Source: Heterohyrax brucei
Taxonomy: Eukaryota; Chordata; Mammalia; Hyracoidea; Procaviidae
DNA: 64,000 nucleotides
Assembly: GCA_028571685.1 (NCBI GenBank)
Contig: CM053141.1
Span: 2,711,633 to 2,775,632 of the forward strand
Direction: 5' to 3'
The notes below the pieces were generated by a model. It was not told the DNA's origin and made no database searches. It worked only from the letters and a program-made list of their open reading frames with translations. This document shows positions 22,785 to 34,350 of this stretch, one piece after another. The first letter of the stretch is position 1, and every line of letters starts with the position of its first letter. A program made the translations under genes and the position numbers.

Positions 22785-22905
22785 CATGGGGTTTCCAGCA
22801 GCTGGAAGTAGGTCGCCAGGTCTTTCTTCCAAGGGGACTCTGAGTGGATTCGCACCCCTACTGTTTTGTTTATCAGCCAGGCACTTAATTTTGTGAACCA
22901 CAAAG
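22785..22905 (-). mobile_element. AfroSINE third type, antisense
   Basis: GTCGCCAGGTCTTTCTTCCA followed by a diverged GGATTCGCACCCCTAC and head complement. Confidence 0.7.
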
Positions 22906-22946
22906 AAACTTTGCTTCTGGATGACTAATTTAAGGTCAGCTATCCA

Positions 22947-23762
22947 GCATCAGGATGGGAGTGCGGCTGCTAGGCCACCTGTGACAGATGCCACAACCTG
23001 CCTGTGCTGACAACAGCACGAGTGAAGAGGACTTGGAGCACTTACTGAGGAAGACTCAGGATCCCGGCCTTCAGTACTGACTACACTCCAGGCAAAGAAA
23101 ACAAAAATCCTCACAGCGGGACCGATGAGCAGCCTCGTGATAAGCAGAGAAAAGAAAGACGTTGTCAAGGACCTCGTTTTACTTGGATCCACAACCAACA
23201 GCTGTGGAAGTGACAGTCAAGGAACCAAAAGATGCTTTGCATTGGGCAAATCTGCTGAAACAGTGTCACAAAGTGGAGATGTGACTTTAAGGACGGAGGT
23301 GCGTCTGAGCCAAGCCGTGGTGTTTCCAGTCACCTCCTAGAAACTTACTCACAAAAGGGAGATGCTGAATAAAGAAGACAGAAGAAGAACTGATACTTGT
23401 GAATTAAGTTGTTCGCTAATAATACTGACCACACCATCAACTGCCAAAAGAGCCACAGACCTGTCTTGGAAGAGGTGCGACCAGAGTGATCACTGGAAGC
23501 AAAGACGGCAAGACTTAATCTCACACACTTTGGACATGCTGTCAGGAGGGACCAATCCCTGGCAAATGACATCATATTTGGTAACCAGAGGATTACGGAA
23601 AAAAGGAAGACCTTCAACAAGGTGTGTTGACACAGTGGCTGCGAAAACAGTTTTAGGCATAAAAGTGACGACAGACTGCCGCAGGACCCGGCGGAGCTTT
23701 GTCCTGTTGTCCCCAGGTGCTGTGGGTCAGGACGGACTCACAGCATCCCAGCCGCAACACTG
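22947..23762 (+). mobile_element. RTE LINE 3' half, sense
   Basis: Sense RTE from just before the YADD region to the 3' end. The YADD box is lost (GCTGACAACAGC replaces it). The downstream C-terminal region is readable in pieces, e.g. KDLVLLGSTTN at 23170-23202 and the frame at 23362-23763. Multiple frameshifts. Confidence 0.85.
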
Positions 23763-24279
23763 AGGAAACACAACTCCATCCACAAACCGAATTCCTTTTT
23801 GTAGTGTACCACGTTCACAGGTTCTAGGGATTGGGCACGGACACATTTAGGAGATAATTTTTCTATAAACCTTGCTCATTTTTTATTAAAAATAAATTCA
23901 CTGGACAGTGAACATCCTAAGTACTAATTCACATATCCAGTGAGTGAATAAAATTTGGAAAGTAAGAGACTGTGACCAAAACCCAGGGGGACGCCAGGAA
24001 AATGAAGAAAGATCTACAAAGAGCACATCCAGCCCCTCTCTGAGACCTGATGCCAACCTCCAGCCACAGAAAGGCATTTTCTAGTGTCAAGTGGTAAGCA
24101 GTATTCTGCTGGAAAAAGAAAATAAAACAGGCACAGAAAGACAGCCAACGGCAGGGCCGGCAGGAGGAAGGCACAAACAATCACCCAGTGACAATGGATG
24201 GCAGATTGAAATTAGTTCTCTTCAACTGAACAAATCTCAGCTGATAGAAATGGAAAACTCAGGATCCCAAGCAACGAAG
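23763..24279. other. Unrecognised intergenic DNA
   Basis: AT-rich. No gene or repeat recognised. Confidence 0.5.
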
Positions 24280-24482
24280 CCCAAACCAAACCCACTGCAG
24301 CTGAGTTCATTCCAACTCACAGTGACCCTATAGGACAGAGTAGAACTGGCCTGCAGGGATTCCCAGGCTGTGATCTTGACAAAGCCGAGTGCCACATCTT
24401 TGTCCTGTGGACTGCAGGTGGGTTTGAACCAATGACCTCGCAGCAGTCCCCTGTTTTAACCACTTCATCATGAGGTCTCCTT
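24280..24482 (-). mobile_element. AfroSINE long type, antisense, full length
   Basis: CAAACCCACTGCAGCTGAGT to GTTTTAACCACTTCATCATG, with the long-type module (CACATCTTTGTCCTGTGGAC). Confidence 0.88.
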
Positions 24483-24578
24483 TTCCAAGCAACAGCAGAT
24501 ATGAAAGTCCATTTGCTGTTTTTAAGTTGCAAAATAAAATTGTAACCGGTGTCTTGTGGCTTTCTTTCCACTGGAGGG

Positions 24579-24579
24579 G

Positions 24580-24635
<56 letters not shown>

Positions 24636-24636
24636 G
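24579..24636. repeat. (GA)n(GACA)n compound microsatellite
   Basis: About 14 GA units followed by about eight GACA units. Confidence 0.95.
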
Positions 24637-24849
24637 GTGGGTGTGGCTTCCTGATGTGCTTCCTCTCCCCACCCTCTGCTTTACTTATTCAACAACATTT
24701 GATAGAAATGAAGCAAAGAAAAGGAAAAGAAAATGAACAACAACAGTATCGATCCATTGTAAACAAATACACTGTTGTGTTGAAAACCATATCTCATGCC
24801 CCGAGGGTCTGATGCCAAAGTCAGGGAAAGCCTGTCAGCCAGAACCCCC

Positions 24850-25145
24850 TAGGCTTTCCAGTGCTCCCAGAGTGCTCTTTAGAAGCGAGGATGGTGAGAC
24901 TGTGCCTTACATACTTTAATATCTTGTCAGTCCCTGGAGAAGGACATCACGATTGGTGAAGGTCAATGAAAAAGAGGGAGACCCTTTTTAAGATGGACCA
25001 ACGCAGCGGCTGCAACAACGAGCTCCGGCACAACGACAATCTGGGGACGATCTGGGGGCTCAGCGCCGGACCCAGCGGCGTCTGTTCTGTTGGGCGTAGC
25101 CTCGCTAGGAGTCAGAACCAACACAGTGGCACACAGCAACAACAG
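24850..25145 (+). mobile_element. RTE 3' end, sense
   Basis: AGAGTGCTCTTTAGAAGCGA through CAACGCAGCGGCTGCAACAA to AACACAGTGGCACACAGCAA with a CAA-type tail. Confidence 0.85.
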
Positions 25146-25202
25146 CCACTCTTGGGGGCAGCCAGAAGACACTCGCCACCGTCTCGGCTTGTCGTGTTGC
25201 AG

Positions 25203-25345
25203 TTCCTGGTGTGGTGAACGGTTCGTGCTCCCATCTGCTAACTGAAGGGTCGGAAGGGTAAGTATAACCAGAAGGGCCTCAGAAGAAAAGCTTGACTATC
25301 TGCTTTGAAAAATCAGCTACTGACAACCCCGCGGAGCAGCCTCTA
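25203..25345 (+). mobile_element. AfroSINE third type, sense, partial
   Basis: Head (TAACTGAAGGGTCGGAAGGG) and third-type module (GGCCTCAGAAGAAAAGCTTG, TTGAAAAATCAGCTACTGAC). Confidence 0.75.
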
Positions 25346-25489
25346 TCCTGCAATAACGAATGTGAAGCAGAAAAAGTGAGAATGGATATTCATACACGAA
25401 AGCAGTAGAAGTGAACATACAGTGAAGCATAATGAAATATGTTTTTTCTGAAAGAATTAGTATATTAACATATTAATATATATTGCCAG

Positions 25490-25660
25490 CCAGCAAGGGA
25501 GGAACTGAACTGCCTCTCACACCCAGCGAAGCCTCTCTCAGGCCGGCGAGCAGCCCTGGAGCGGGTGGTGCCGTCGCGCCCAGACGGCCAGGCCACCGCT
25601 GCGCTTCCTCACCGGGCTGCTGCGGGGGCGGCGCTGTGGGCCGCACTTGCTCCCCGAAAA
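25490..25660. other. Short CpG-dense GC-rich block
   Basis: Unusually CpG-rich for this AT-rich, CpG-poor setting, with dense CpG between about 25540 and 25645. It is shorter than a standard CpG island and no promoter motif or exon was recognised. The 60-codon frame at 25483-25665 has no known domain. Confidence 0.6.
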
Positions 25661-25664
25661 GATA

Positions 25665-25990
25665 AATGGAATTCTAATCCCCTGTGTCTGTGACTGGACC
25701 TTCTTGGGAACTAGAGTCTCAGTGCGTGTGCCTGGTTAAATTAACAGGAATCCCTAGTGGAGCAGGGTGGGCCCTAATCTTATTGGAATCCTTATGAGCA
25801 GAGGAGAAAACACACAGCCAGCCAGCCACAAGTGGGAAACCGCCATGGAAAGACTGGAGAAGAGACAGAGTGAAGTGGCCACAAACCAAGGAACACATAG
25901 AGCCACCAAAAGTAGAAAAGATAAGGACGGCTGCTCCCTGAGGGAATTCTGCCAGGACCCTGCATTCATATTTCTGGCCTACCTCACAGG
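25665..25990 (+). mobile_element. MLT1/MaLR-like LTR, sense
   Basis: AGGGTGGGCCCTAATCTTAT, then GAGAAAACACACAGCCAGCC and a gap-rich 3' part resemble MLT1-type LTRs. Old and diverged. Confidence 0.6.
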
Positions 25991-27009
25991 GGAGAATACA
26001 CTTCTTCCTGGCGATGCCCCCAGCATGTGCTCATTTGTTACAGCAGGTCAGGAGGCTCGCCCAAGAGGGCTGAGCACCCGCTGCCCTGCCCTGGAGCAGA
26101 CCCAGAGGAGCGGCCTTCTGGATGCCCTGCCATCCCTGCTTTTTGCAGCTGACCATCTGGCCCTTCCTAGCAGGAGTGTAGGACCTGCGTCTCTCGTGTC
26201 ACACTCTCCCAGTTCCCTCTCCTGTAGTACCTCCTCGTTGCTCTCCCCAACTCTTTCCCCCTGTGTTTACAACCTACTTTGTTATACAGAAGAACACCAG
26301 TCTCCCTTAAGTGCACTGCGGGACCTCACGTAAGCATTCCTCCAGGGTCTCCTTTCCACACCCTCACTGGGTTAGGAAGCTTAGCTTCCAAACAAAGGCA
26401 CTTCCTGGGGTGCTCTGACAGATACAACGCTCCACGCTGCCACACAATTATTTGTAAAAGAAGACTTTCAGAAGCCAAAAAGAGACCTTCACATGATAGA
26501 CCTAGCCTGGGTCAAGAATCCCGGGCCCACAGCTGTTGTGAGGGTCTCCAGGAAGCGGGAGGTGGGGGCACAGTCTGCTTCAGGCTGTGAGGATAGCAGG
26601 GGCCCGGGCACCCTCACGCAGTCCTGCAGTCCTGATGGACCCTGGCCACTTGGACGTCTCACGTAACTCCTAGGGTCTTCTGGAACTAAATTATTAAAGA
26701 ATTTTGATTAGACATATTCAAGCCGAAGAACTCTGTAACTGTAGAAAAAAGAAATGAGAAAGCATGATCATCACCAAGACATCATTCAAAATGATACTAA
26801 GTCAAGAATTAATAAATCTTGTCCTACACAAAAGGCAAACTGCAGTTTCAGCATTGTGATGGTTGAGATCTGCTTTACAGCTCTCTGAGTATTGTTATCT
26901 GGACGGTTCAGGAACTTGAGGGAGTACCTAGGGCCCAACCTGCTCCTCTCTGGAAGTCTGCATGTTCTCTGTCTTTAGCTAGTTGGTCGCGTCTCTGTAA
27001 ACTATCAGA
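25991..27009. other. Unrecognised intergenic DNA
   Basis: Frames at 25767-26333 and 26279-26590 show no domain. No repeat recognised. Confidence 0.5.
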
Positions 27010-27182
27010 AACCAAAAAAATAAACCCAGACTCCTTGCCATGTAGTTGATTCTGACTCATAGTGACCACATAGGACAGAGTAGAACTGTCCCACGGAGTT
27101 TCCAAGAACACCTGGTGGATTTGAACTGCTGACATTCTAGCTAGCAGCCATAGCACTTAACCACTACACCACCAGGGTTTCT
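27010..27182 (-). mobile_element. AfroSINE, antisense, full length
   Basis: Well preserved: GTAGTTGATTCTGACTCATA to GCACTTAACCACTACACCAC and CAGGGTTTCTG. Confidence 0.92.
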
Positions 27183-28940
27183 GTATGTAGCCCTGAAACA
27201 GTGTCTAACATACGGTCAATGCTTGAGATAAATATCGTCTGGGAGAACCAAATAAATACACAGATCTCCTCATTGCCTTCACTATTTATTCTTCAGAAAA
27301 TATTTCTGTCAGCACATTTCCCCTTGAGGACTAAGGGACATTCTACTGACGTTGTATCTTTTGTCTGTCTGTCCTGGCTCCAAGTTCAGACAGGAGCAAG
27401 TCCCATTCAAACGTTTGATGTTTCTGGCCCTGCTGATTCATCTCTCCCACGCTGTGTGTCAGCCCAGCCTTGTTGCTGGGGTTATCTAATAGATTGACAT
27501 TCTGATCAGGGAAGAGTTCTTGGAAACAGACTGCCAATTGGTGTACAAATCACAGACAAATGAAATCACATCACTGAGTCTCAGGAAAACGTGTCTTTGA
27601 ACACTTGCCTGAGGGAACAAATCGTTACACCTCCTTTAGCCTCTGTTGAATACCATCCTAACTGCCTTCTTCATCGGTGTGCAGACAAAACTCTTACGAC
27701 CTCCCGACTCAGGAAAAACAACTAAAAAACAGCAGCAGAATGGCTTCCCTGTCTGGGTGAGGATAGTGGAAATTATTCAAGAGCTTGTTAGGATTCCGGG
27801 ATGCAGGTGCCGAGACAGTCTTTCTGATTAAGTCCTGCCAGCAGGATCCCAGCTCAAGGAGGTCAGAGCTCCGTCTCAGCTGCGATCTCAGTGCACGGGC
27901 TCAGAGGGCTGTCACGGATACTCAGGCTCAGCTCTCAGAAACACAGACAAAGCCAGCTGGTAATGACCAGCATCAGGACTTAGCGGTCAAGACTGTGTGT
28001 CTGGCGCCAGACCAGGGAGTCTGTACACATGTACGATGTAGACAGAACTCAAGGGGCAGCAGCGAGCAAGATGAGGACAAGCCTGCCGCTTGTACCACGG
28101 CGGAGGAAGAACGTTTCATCTCATGGCATCTGGTTCAGGGGAGGGTTTGTGTGCCTAAACCATGGAATGGCGTGGAGAAGTTCAGCCGCTGTGGAAGGGG
28201 AGAATTTGCACACACAAAGCCACTTCATTTCTGTCATTACACCAGGGAAGAAGCCCACCTGCTCTTACTGAAGAGATGTGAGATGTGCTACTGATGTGTT
28301 TAATTAAAACGTGACAAGGACAGTTAGACGGCGGGGACTGAACTCCAGGATGGAGTCGTCTAATGCTCCTGAACTCTGCAACAGGCCGCTGTACAACTGT
28401 ACCACCATAAAACAGGCCCTGCCCTACCCGCGGGCTGAAGCAGCAGCCACTGAAGGTTGAGAGGTCAGGTGTGTGGTTACCTGTATCTGCGCTACAACTA
28501 AAATGTACAATTAAATTTCAAAAAATAAAAAAAAAACCAAAAACATGATGAGTAGAATCCGTCAGTGTCTCAGCAGGAGGGGACTTCAGCACCACCTTTC
28601 CAATCTCCCAGTGAGGCCACTCTGTATGCCCCCTTGGGTCCATCCACCGAACAGAGAAGGCTGATCTCCTGCTGCACCAACTCTTCTTCAGGGTGATCTG
28701 TTCAAACGGGGGCAAGGAAGTTCTGAGACAGGAGATGTCAGCTGGCCGTGCTCACAGTGCTGCCCAGAGCAGCCGTGGCGAGCTGGGAACAAAGTGAGGA
28801 AGCTATGAATGGTGATTTTCCTGATTCATAATCAACACTTATTTTTGTGGCTGTTTGTGGGCCTCCACGTTGTTACTTACTCCATGCAGAAGAATCCACA
28901 GCAGGTATTGTCACACCCTGACCTAGACATAGTGCTCCCT
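27183..28940. other. Unrecognised, probably unique DNA
   Basis: No repeat recognised except an AAAATAAAAAAAAAACC-like run near 28520-28540 that could be a retrotransposon tail. The 169-codon frame at 27785-28294 has no recognisable domain. Confidence 0.45.
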
Positions 28941-28944
28941 CCAC

Positions 28945-29042
28945 AGGCACACACACGCACACACACAAACACGTGTGCACACATATGCACACACATATAC
29001 ACACACACACGTGCATATACACGTGCACATGGACATACACAA
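28945..29042. repeat. CA-rich microsatellite
   Basis: Interrupted CA/CACG/CATA runs. They create mirrored spurious frames on both strands. Confidence 0.9.
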
Positions 29043-29362
29043 AGTTCTGAATCCTTTAGTTTTCCTGTCCCGACCCTCACCTCCTCAGGATCTGCGCAGG
29101 TCTCAGGTAGGCCCTTCCTGGCGGGTGTCATCAGCTGCTGCGGAGTCCGCCCTGCACAGTGGGAGAGAACGCTGGCCTGGCCTGTGCCTTCCCCACTCAT
29201 AAATCAGAATATTTTAAGCAATATTTGTCTTGATCACAATAGCAATGAATCAAGAATAGTTTTATCTATCAACAGTTACATAATGGTATTTAAATTCATA
29301 ATCAGCACAATTTTTCTTCCTAACATGAGCTTTTGAGAATACAGGTTTATAAAGTAATTCAC

Positions 29363-29550
29363 CCAGGCGTTCCTTTCGGTTGGTGCATAAGGAGAGTTAA
29401 AGCACTCAGCTGCTAACCGAATGGTGAAGCCACCCGCCCCTCCCAGGGAGACAAAGGAGCAGTCGGCTTGTGTAAAGGACTGGTTGTGTTGTGAGATGTC
29501 CTCACGTTGGTTCTGACTCAGTACAGTGAAAGGAAACACTGTCTGGTTCT
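29363..29550 (+). mobile_element. AfroSINE long type, sense, diverged
   Basis: GCATAAGGAGAGTTAAAGCA, GCTGCTAACCGAATGGTGAA, then a diverged long-type module and GGTTCTGACTCAGTACAG. Confidence 0.65.
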
Positions 29551-29559
29551 AAGCCCGCC

Positions 29560-30215
29560 CACAGTAGTCTCTGTTATGCTCAAGGTCACTGCTGCAGCCA
29601 CTGTGTCAGTCCCCTTTTTTGATGACCTTCTATTTTACCAGGCACAGTGTCCTTCTCCACAGGCTGATCCCTCCTGACAACATGTCCAAAGTAGGACACC
29701 GTCTTGCCATCCTTGCTTCCAAGGAGCACTCTGTTTGTCTCCCTGAGCAGATGTCTGTTCTCCTGGCAGTTTGTGGCACAGCCAGTACTCTTCGTTGACA
29801 CCACAACTTAAAAGGCATCAAGTTTTCTTCTGTCTTACTTCTTCATAGTCTGGCTTTCACACACATATGATGCAATTGAAAAAGCCCTGGCTTGGGTCAG
29901 GCACACCCTAATTTTCAAGGTGACACCTTTGCTTTCCAACACTTTTAAGAGGTCTTTTGGTGCACATTTTCCCAGTACGATGCTTCTTTTGATTTGTTGA
30001 CTGCTGCTCCCATGGGTGTTGATTGTTGATCCAAGTAAAATGAAATCCTTGACAATTTCAATCTTTTCTCCATTTATTGTGATGTTATTGATCCAATTGT
30101 GAAGAATTTTCTTTTCTTGAGGATGAGGTGCCATCCATACTGAAGGGCGTGTTTTTTGATCTTCATCGGTGTTTCAAGTCCTCTTCACTTTCAGCCAGCA
30201 AGGTTGTATCATATA
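29560..30215 (-). mobile_element. RTE LINE 3' half, antisense
   Basis: Antisense RTE C-terminal region, well readable. The minus frame at 29835-30134 includes KDFILLGSTINTHGSSSQQIKRS, and 29586-29804 covers the last part. The left edge lacks the extreme 3' tail. Confidence 0.88.
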
Positions 30216-30216
30216 T

Positions 30217-30376
30217 GGGAACTCTGGTGGCACGGTTGTAAAGTTGTGAAGTGCAACAGCTCCTAACCAAAAGGTCAGCAGTTCTGATTTATCAGGCATG
30301 CCTTGGAAATCCTAGGGGCAGTTCTACTCTGTCCTATAGGGTCACTGTGAGTCTGAATCGACTCTACGGCAGTAGT
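30217..30376 (+). mobile_element. AfroSINE, sense, full length, at RTE edge
   Basis: GGAACTCTGGTGGCACGGTT to GTCTGAATCGACTCTACGGC, followed directly by a (CA)n run that could have grown from its tail. Confidence 0.88.
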
Positions 30377-30379
30377 TTA

Positions 30380-30382
<3 letters not shown>

Positions 30383-30412
<30 letters not shown>
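30383..30412. repeat. (CA)n microsatellite
   Basis: About 15 CA units at the end of the AfroSINE. Confidence 0.95.
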
Positions 30413-30416
<4 letters not shown>

Positions 30417-30560
30417 GTGTCATACCAGGTCATAGCCCAGCGCTGTACCGCCCTCGCAGTCCTTCCGTGTTGGACCCACTGATGTGGCTGCTCTGCCAGT
30501 CCGTGTCAGTGAGGGTCTTCCTCGTCTACACTGACCACAACAAGCACGACGGTTATAGTG
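30413..30560 (-). mobile_element. RTE 3' end, antisense, cluster member 1
   Basis: Diverged antisense 3' region: CCAGTCCGTGTCAGTGAGGG, TCTTCCTCGTCTACACTGAC. Confidence 0.65.
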
Positions 30561-30572
30561 TGTATGCTGGCT

Positions 30573-30672
30573 GTGTGTGTGTGTGTGTGTGTGTGTGTGT
30601 CTGCACACATACATGTACACACACATATATGTGTATATGCACACACACACACATGCTTATATATAGATAGAT
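30573..30672. repeat. (TG)n / (CA)n / (TA)n compound microsatellite
   Basis: A TG run, then CA-rich and TATA-rich stretches ending in TAGATAGA. Alternating purine-pyrimidine throughout, so Z-DNA prone in principle. Confidence 0.9.
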
Positions 30673-30765
30673 GCTGTTGTTAGGTGCCGTTGAGTCAGTT
30701 CTGACTCGTAGTTACCCCACGCACAGCAGAGCAAGATGCTGCTGGGTCTCGCGCCGCATCCACAA
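30673..30765 (-). mobile_element. RTE 3' end, antisense, cluster member 2
   Basis: TGTTGTTAGGTGCCGTTGAG, TCAGTTCTGACTCGTAG, then a diverged body that stops near a TAGATAGATA tract. Confidence 0.8.
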
Positions 30766-30802
30766 TAGTGTAGATAGATAGAGATATAAACATACGTATT
30801 TG

Positions 30803-30995
30803 CTGGTTGTTGATGAGGTCAAGGCAGTTTCAACTCACAGCAACCCCGTGTACAACAGAACCAAACCCTGCCCAGGGCTGCACTGTCCTCGCGATCCTTA
30901 TTAGTCTAGCTCACGGTCACAGCCGCTCTGTCAATGCAGCTCACGGAGGGCTGCCTCGGTGTCACTGACCCTCTACCAAGCGTGTCTGTGTCTGT
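30803..30995 (-). mobile_element. RTE 3' end, antisense, cluster member 3
   Basis: GGTTGTTGATGAGGTCAAGG, GTACAACAGAACCAAACCCT, CAGCCGCTCTGTCAATGCAG, ending in a TGTGTC-type repeat. Confidence 0.8.
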
Positions 30996-31049
30996 GTCCG
31001 TGTCCATGTCCATGCGTGCATGTGTGTATAGACAGAGATACAGATATAT

Positions 31050-31205
31050 GTAGTGGTTGCTGTTCGGTGCCATCCAAGAGTGCCACATGTCTCACGGTGA
31101 CCCTGCGCCCAACAGAAACCCTGCCTGGTCCTGCTCGATCCTCCCCGTCTGTACTGTGTCTGAGCTCGTCGTCGTAACCACTGTGTAAACCTGTCTCACT
31201 GAGTG
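31050..31205 (-). mobile_element. RTE 3' end, antisense, cluster member 4
   Basis: TGGTTGCTGTTCGGTGCCAT, CAACAGAAACCCTGCCTGGT, CGTAACCACTGTGTAAACC. Confidence 0.78.
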
Positions 31206-31601
31206 TCTCCGATTATTACAATTTAATGTGCTGAACCTAAGCAATTCTGGTTGATTTCAGGTTCTTCCTAACTTTCTCAGAGCTCTTGATTTAATACGTT
31301 TGCCTAAAATGAGATGGGAGCTGCTGGCTGAAGTCCTTTTTGCTCCTAATACCCCTTAAGGAAGCTTGATGATTAGTGTACCAGGCCCCCAAGGGCAGCT
31401 GTTGGTATTAAATAAGGAGAACAGACGGTGGGGTTGGTTCACTCTGACCCATCTGATGCAAAACACTACTGAGGTGAGAAACCAGAATCCATGCAATCAT
31501 TTTAAACCAGTATTCCTAAAAGGGCAAGAATCTCTTAGACTGTGTACTTTCACATTACTTTTTAAATTCTCTTCCCAATGAAACATGATAATAACCAAAC
31601 A
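31206..31601. other. Unrecognised intergenic DNA
   Basis: No gene or repeat recognised. Confidence 0.5.
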
Positions 31602-31735
31602 AAAGGAAAACCCACTGCCATCAAGTTGATTCCAGCTCACAGCGACCCTATAGGACAGAGTCGAACAGCTCCACAGGGTGCCTGAGTCTATGAGTCTTTA
31701 TGGAAGCAAGCTGACACATCTTTCTTCCTGGGAAC
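31602..31735 (-). mobile_element. AfroSINE long type, antisense, truncated
   Basis: CCCACTGCCATCAAGTTGAT through ATGGAAGCAAGCTGACACAT. The tRNA-like head is missing. Confidence 0.85.
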
Positions 31736-32985
31736 ATGATGATAATTGGAATGAAATAAAAACCTTGGAGACAGGGAATGTACTTGCCTTTAATAACATA
31801 ATTTTGCATGAAGGTTTCCCAGGTTTACCACTTGCAGCTAATGCTTCCTAAGATCAAACACATCACACATTTGAAAGAAGGGGATGTAATTCCACAAAGC
31901 TGCTATGAGAAATTAAAAAACAGTTACCATCAAGAAACATAGACTTGGGACCAAACAGCAGTGAAGTACCGTAGCAGATTTCTCTCTTTTGGAGCCATAC
32001 AGAGTTCAAGATAGTGTGCCCAGAAGCCATGGTTTAGAATTCCCACCCTTAATCTTTCAGCCTACAGAAACACAGTCGCTGAAAACCACAGTTTGCTTCG
32101 TAGCCTCTTGTCAGGTTTTTTCATTATAAATCTACAGCTTTTTGAAACACTCTGCATTCCCTGGAAGGAGACTGCAGTTCAAAAATTAAAGTTCCCTACT
32201 CTTTCAGGAAAGCACAATTGCATCATTTAGGGGTTCTTTCCGTCTATCAAGTCTCGTTCTACCAATGCATCTAGATAGTAATGCATGGCATACATTCACT
32301 TGCAAAAGAACAGCCGTGCCTTACCTGTCTTGTACCCCCCCAAATAATTTGGTGACTCACAGATCTCTGACAACAGTCCTTGAAAACAGGGTGTCATGTC
32401 CCACACTGTTATTGCATCTCTTTTATACTCAGTAACAGGAGGACACCACATGGCTCACAGGGGAGACACACTGGTCAAGAATACGCACACGCTTCTGACT
32501 TTATGTCCGTGGGTTCTGTGAAGTGCAGAGACAACGCAGGGCATGTCATCCCAGAGGTTCGTCAACCCTGTTCCTTCTGTTTGTGTATATTCAGAAAGGA
32601 GAAGCTGGAGCCCCAGTCTCTGATTCTAGGGGGACATGTGTAAGGAACCCTCACACTTCACAACCCCAAACGGGGACAATTATACAACAACTCAACCGTG
32701 CACCACATCCATTGTAAGAGGCTGCCTGTTTCTCATGAGCGGGCACCAAAGCTGAAGGCCGGCTACCTGGTTGATTTGGCTGAGGTAGAAAATGAAAGAA
32801 CAATGTAAACTGGGACATTCCCTGAAACTTTGGGATGTGCATGGCTTTAAGGTGGCACAGCATAAAGATGATCCTAATATTAAAGGTCTATTTAGTGAAA
32901 AGGTTAGAAGTGGCGGGATCAGGTCAAACCCAGCCACACCCCTCCAAAATAATACACAACTGAAACAAAGTGCATTCGTTATTCC
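31736..32985. other. Unrecognised intergenic DNA
   Basis: No gene or repeat recognised. Overlapping frames at 32380-33040 on both strands lack domains. Confidence 0.45.
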
Positions 32986-33418
32986 TGTCCTTGTCATCTG
33001 GTGCTGCTGTAACAGAAATACCACTAGCAGATGGCTTTAAGAAGGGAAATTCTATTACCACCGCCCAGCGAGCTGCACGTTCAGACTGAGTTCATTACTG
33101 CAGTCCAGGAAGCTCCAAGTCCCGTTCCAGTCGGAGAGGATCTCGGCGCAGGAACCTCAGGTCCAGAGGCCACGCTCTGTTCTCAGTGCCGCTTCTTGGT
33201 GACATGAGGTTCCTGACTCTCTCTTCTCCTCTCTTTAGTTGCCACAAGCTTGTAGCTTGAGTCCTGCCTCTCCAACACAACTGCTGCCCGTTGCCCACCA
33301 TCAGCATCACAGACGCAGGATTCACAACACATGGGAAAATGAACCACTCAACACTGGGAATCATGCCCAGTCAAACTGATACACACATTTTCGGGGAGAT
33401 GCAATGCAGTCCACGACA
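32986..33418 (-). mobile_element. MaLR-like solo LTR, copy 3, antisense
   Basis: TGTCCTTGTCATCTGGTGCT to GCAGTCCACGACA. Flanks ATTCC (32981-32985) and ATTCT (33419-33423) are a 4/5-matching 5-bp duplication. Confidence 0.82.
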
Positions 33419-33639
33419 ATTCTCAATGTACTGCCTCAGGGTAGAAGGAAAGAATAAACTAACTTTCAAGGCAGGCATTTTTTTTTTTCCTGTGACATCT
33501 CGGCTACCGTGTTCATCAATCATTAGATAGATATCACACCTTCTTAGATGAAGGAAATCAACTCACAGGAGAGAAGTCAGCACAACTGAACTAAACCCAA
33601 AGCTAAGAAGTTTCCTAAAACTAACCTAAACAATTTGAA

Positions 33640-34350
33640 GGACAGAGCAGCAAGGCAGGGGTCTGGAAATGACGGCTTCAGGGGACTTCTAGGTCAATGG
33701 GCATAACAAAGTTTTTTAGGAAAATATTTTACATCCTACTTTGGTGAGTGGTGTCTGGGGTCTTAAAAGCTAGCAAGTGGCTATTTAAGAAGCACCGATT
33801 GGTCCCAACTCACTTGGCGCAAAGGAGAATGAAAGGTATCAAAGATGTAAGGAAGCTGAGAACCCAAGAGACAGAAGGGGACGCGTAATCCAGAGACCAC
33901 GACAGCGTGAGGCCCAAACAACTCACTGGTGCCCTGCTGCTGCCAGTGACTGCCTGACAAGGAACACAACCAACAGTCCCTGAGGAAATGAGAAAAAGAG
34001 GGTGCAGAACTCAAACGCTGTCAAAAAGGCTAGACCTCATGGTCCTGTGGGCTGAAGGGTTCCTGTAAGAAACTGTCTCTGGACTCTGGACTGAAACCAT
34101 TCCTGAAGCCAACTCTTGAGATAAAGATTGGGCTGGACTGTGAGACATTACGGATGCTGGAGAAGAGTGTGCGTCCTGGCTCAGGTAGATGCGGGGGATG
34201 GACCAGGAAGCTCCTGTCCAGAGGAGAGGTGAGAGGGAGAGGTAGACAGGAGGTGGCTGAATGGACACAGAAAACACAGGACGGAGAGGAGGGTATGCTG
34301 TCACATTTGGGCAAGGCAGCTGGAGTTACAAAACAACATGTCTGAGTTTT
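33640..34350 (+). repeat. Long interspersed repeat, copy 2
   Basis: GTGAGTGGTGTCTGGGGTCT followed by TAAAAGCTAGCAAG aligns with the block at 19046-19080. The matching region continues for several hundred bases with many differences. Frames on the minus strand (34011-34314) are shadows. Confidence 0.7.

Noticed and set aside
24579..24636. Charged coding repeat (GERERERE/TDRQTDRQ frames)
   Set aside because: Simple-sequence GA/GACA microsatellite translated in several frames.
27785..28294. 169-codon plus frame
   Set aside because: No recognisable domain, and the base composition matches flanking non-coding DNA.
28809..29336. 175-codon plus frame with His/Thr repeats
   Set aside because: Its core is the CA microsatellite at 28945-29042, and a mirrored frame exists on the other strand.
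30413..31205. CRISPR-like repeat array
   Set aside because: The recurring units are RTE 3' ends of unequal length in a mammalian genome, with no uniform spacers.
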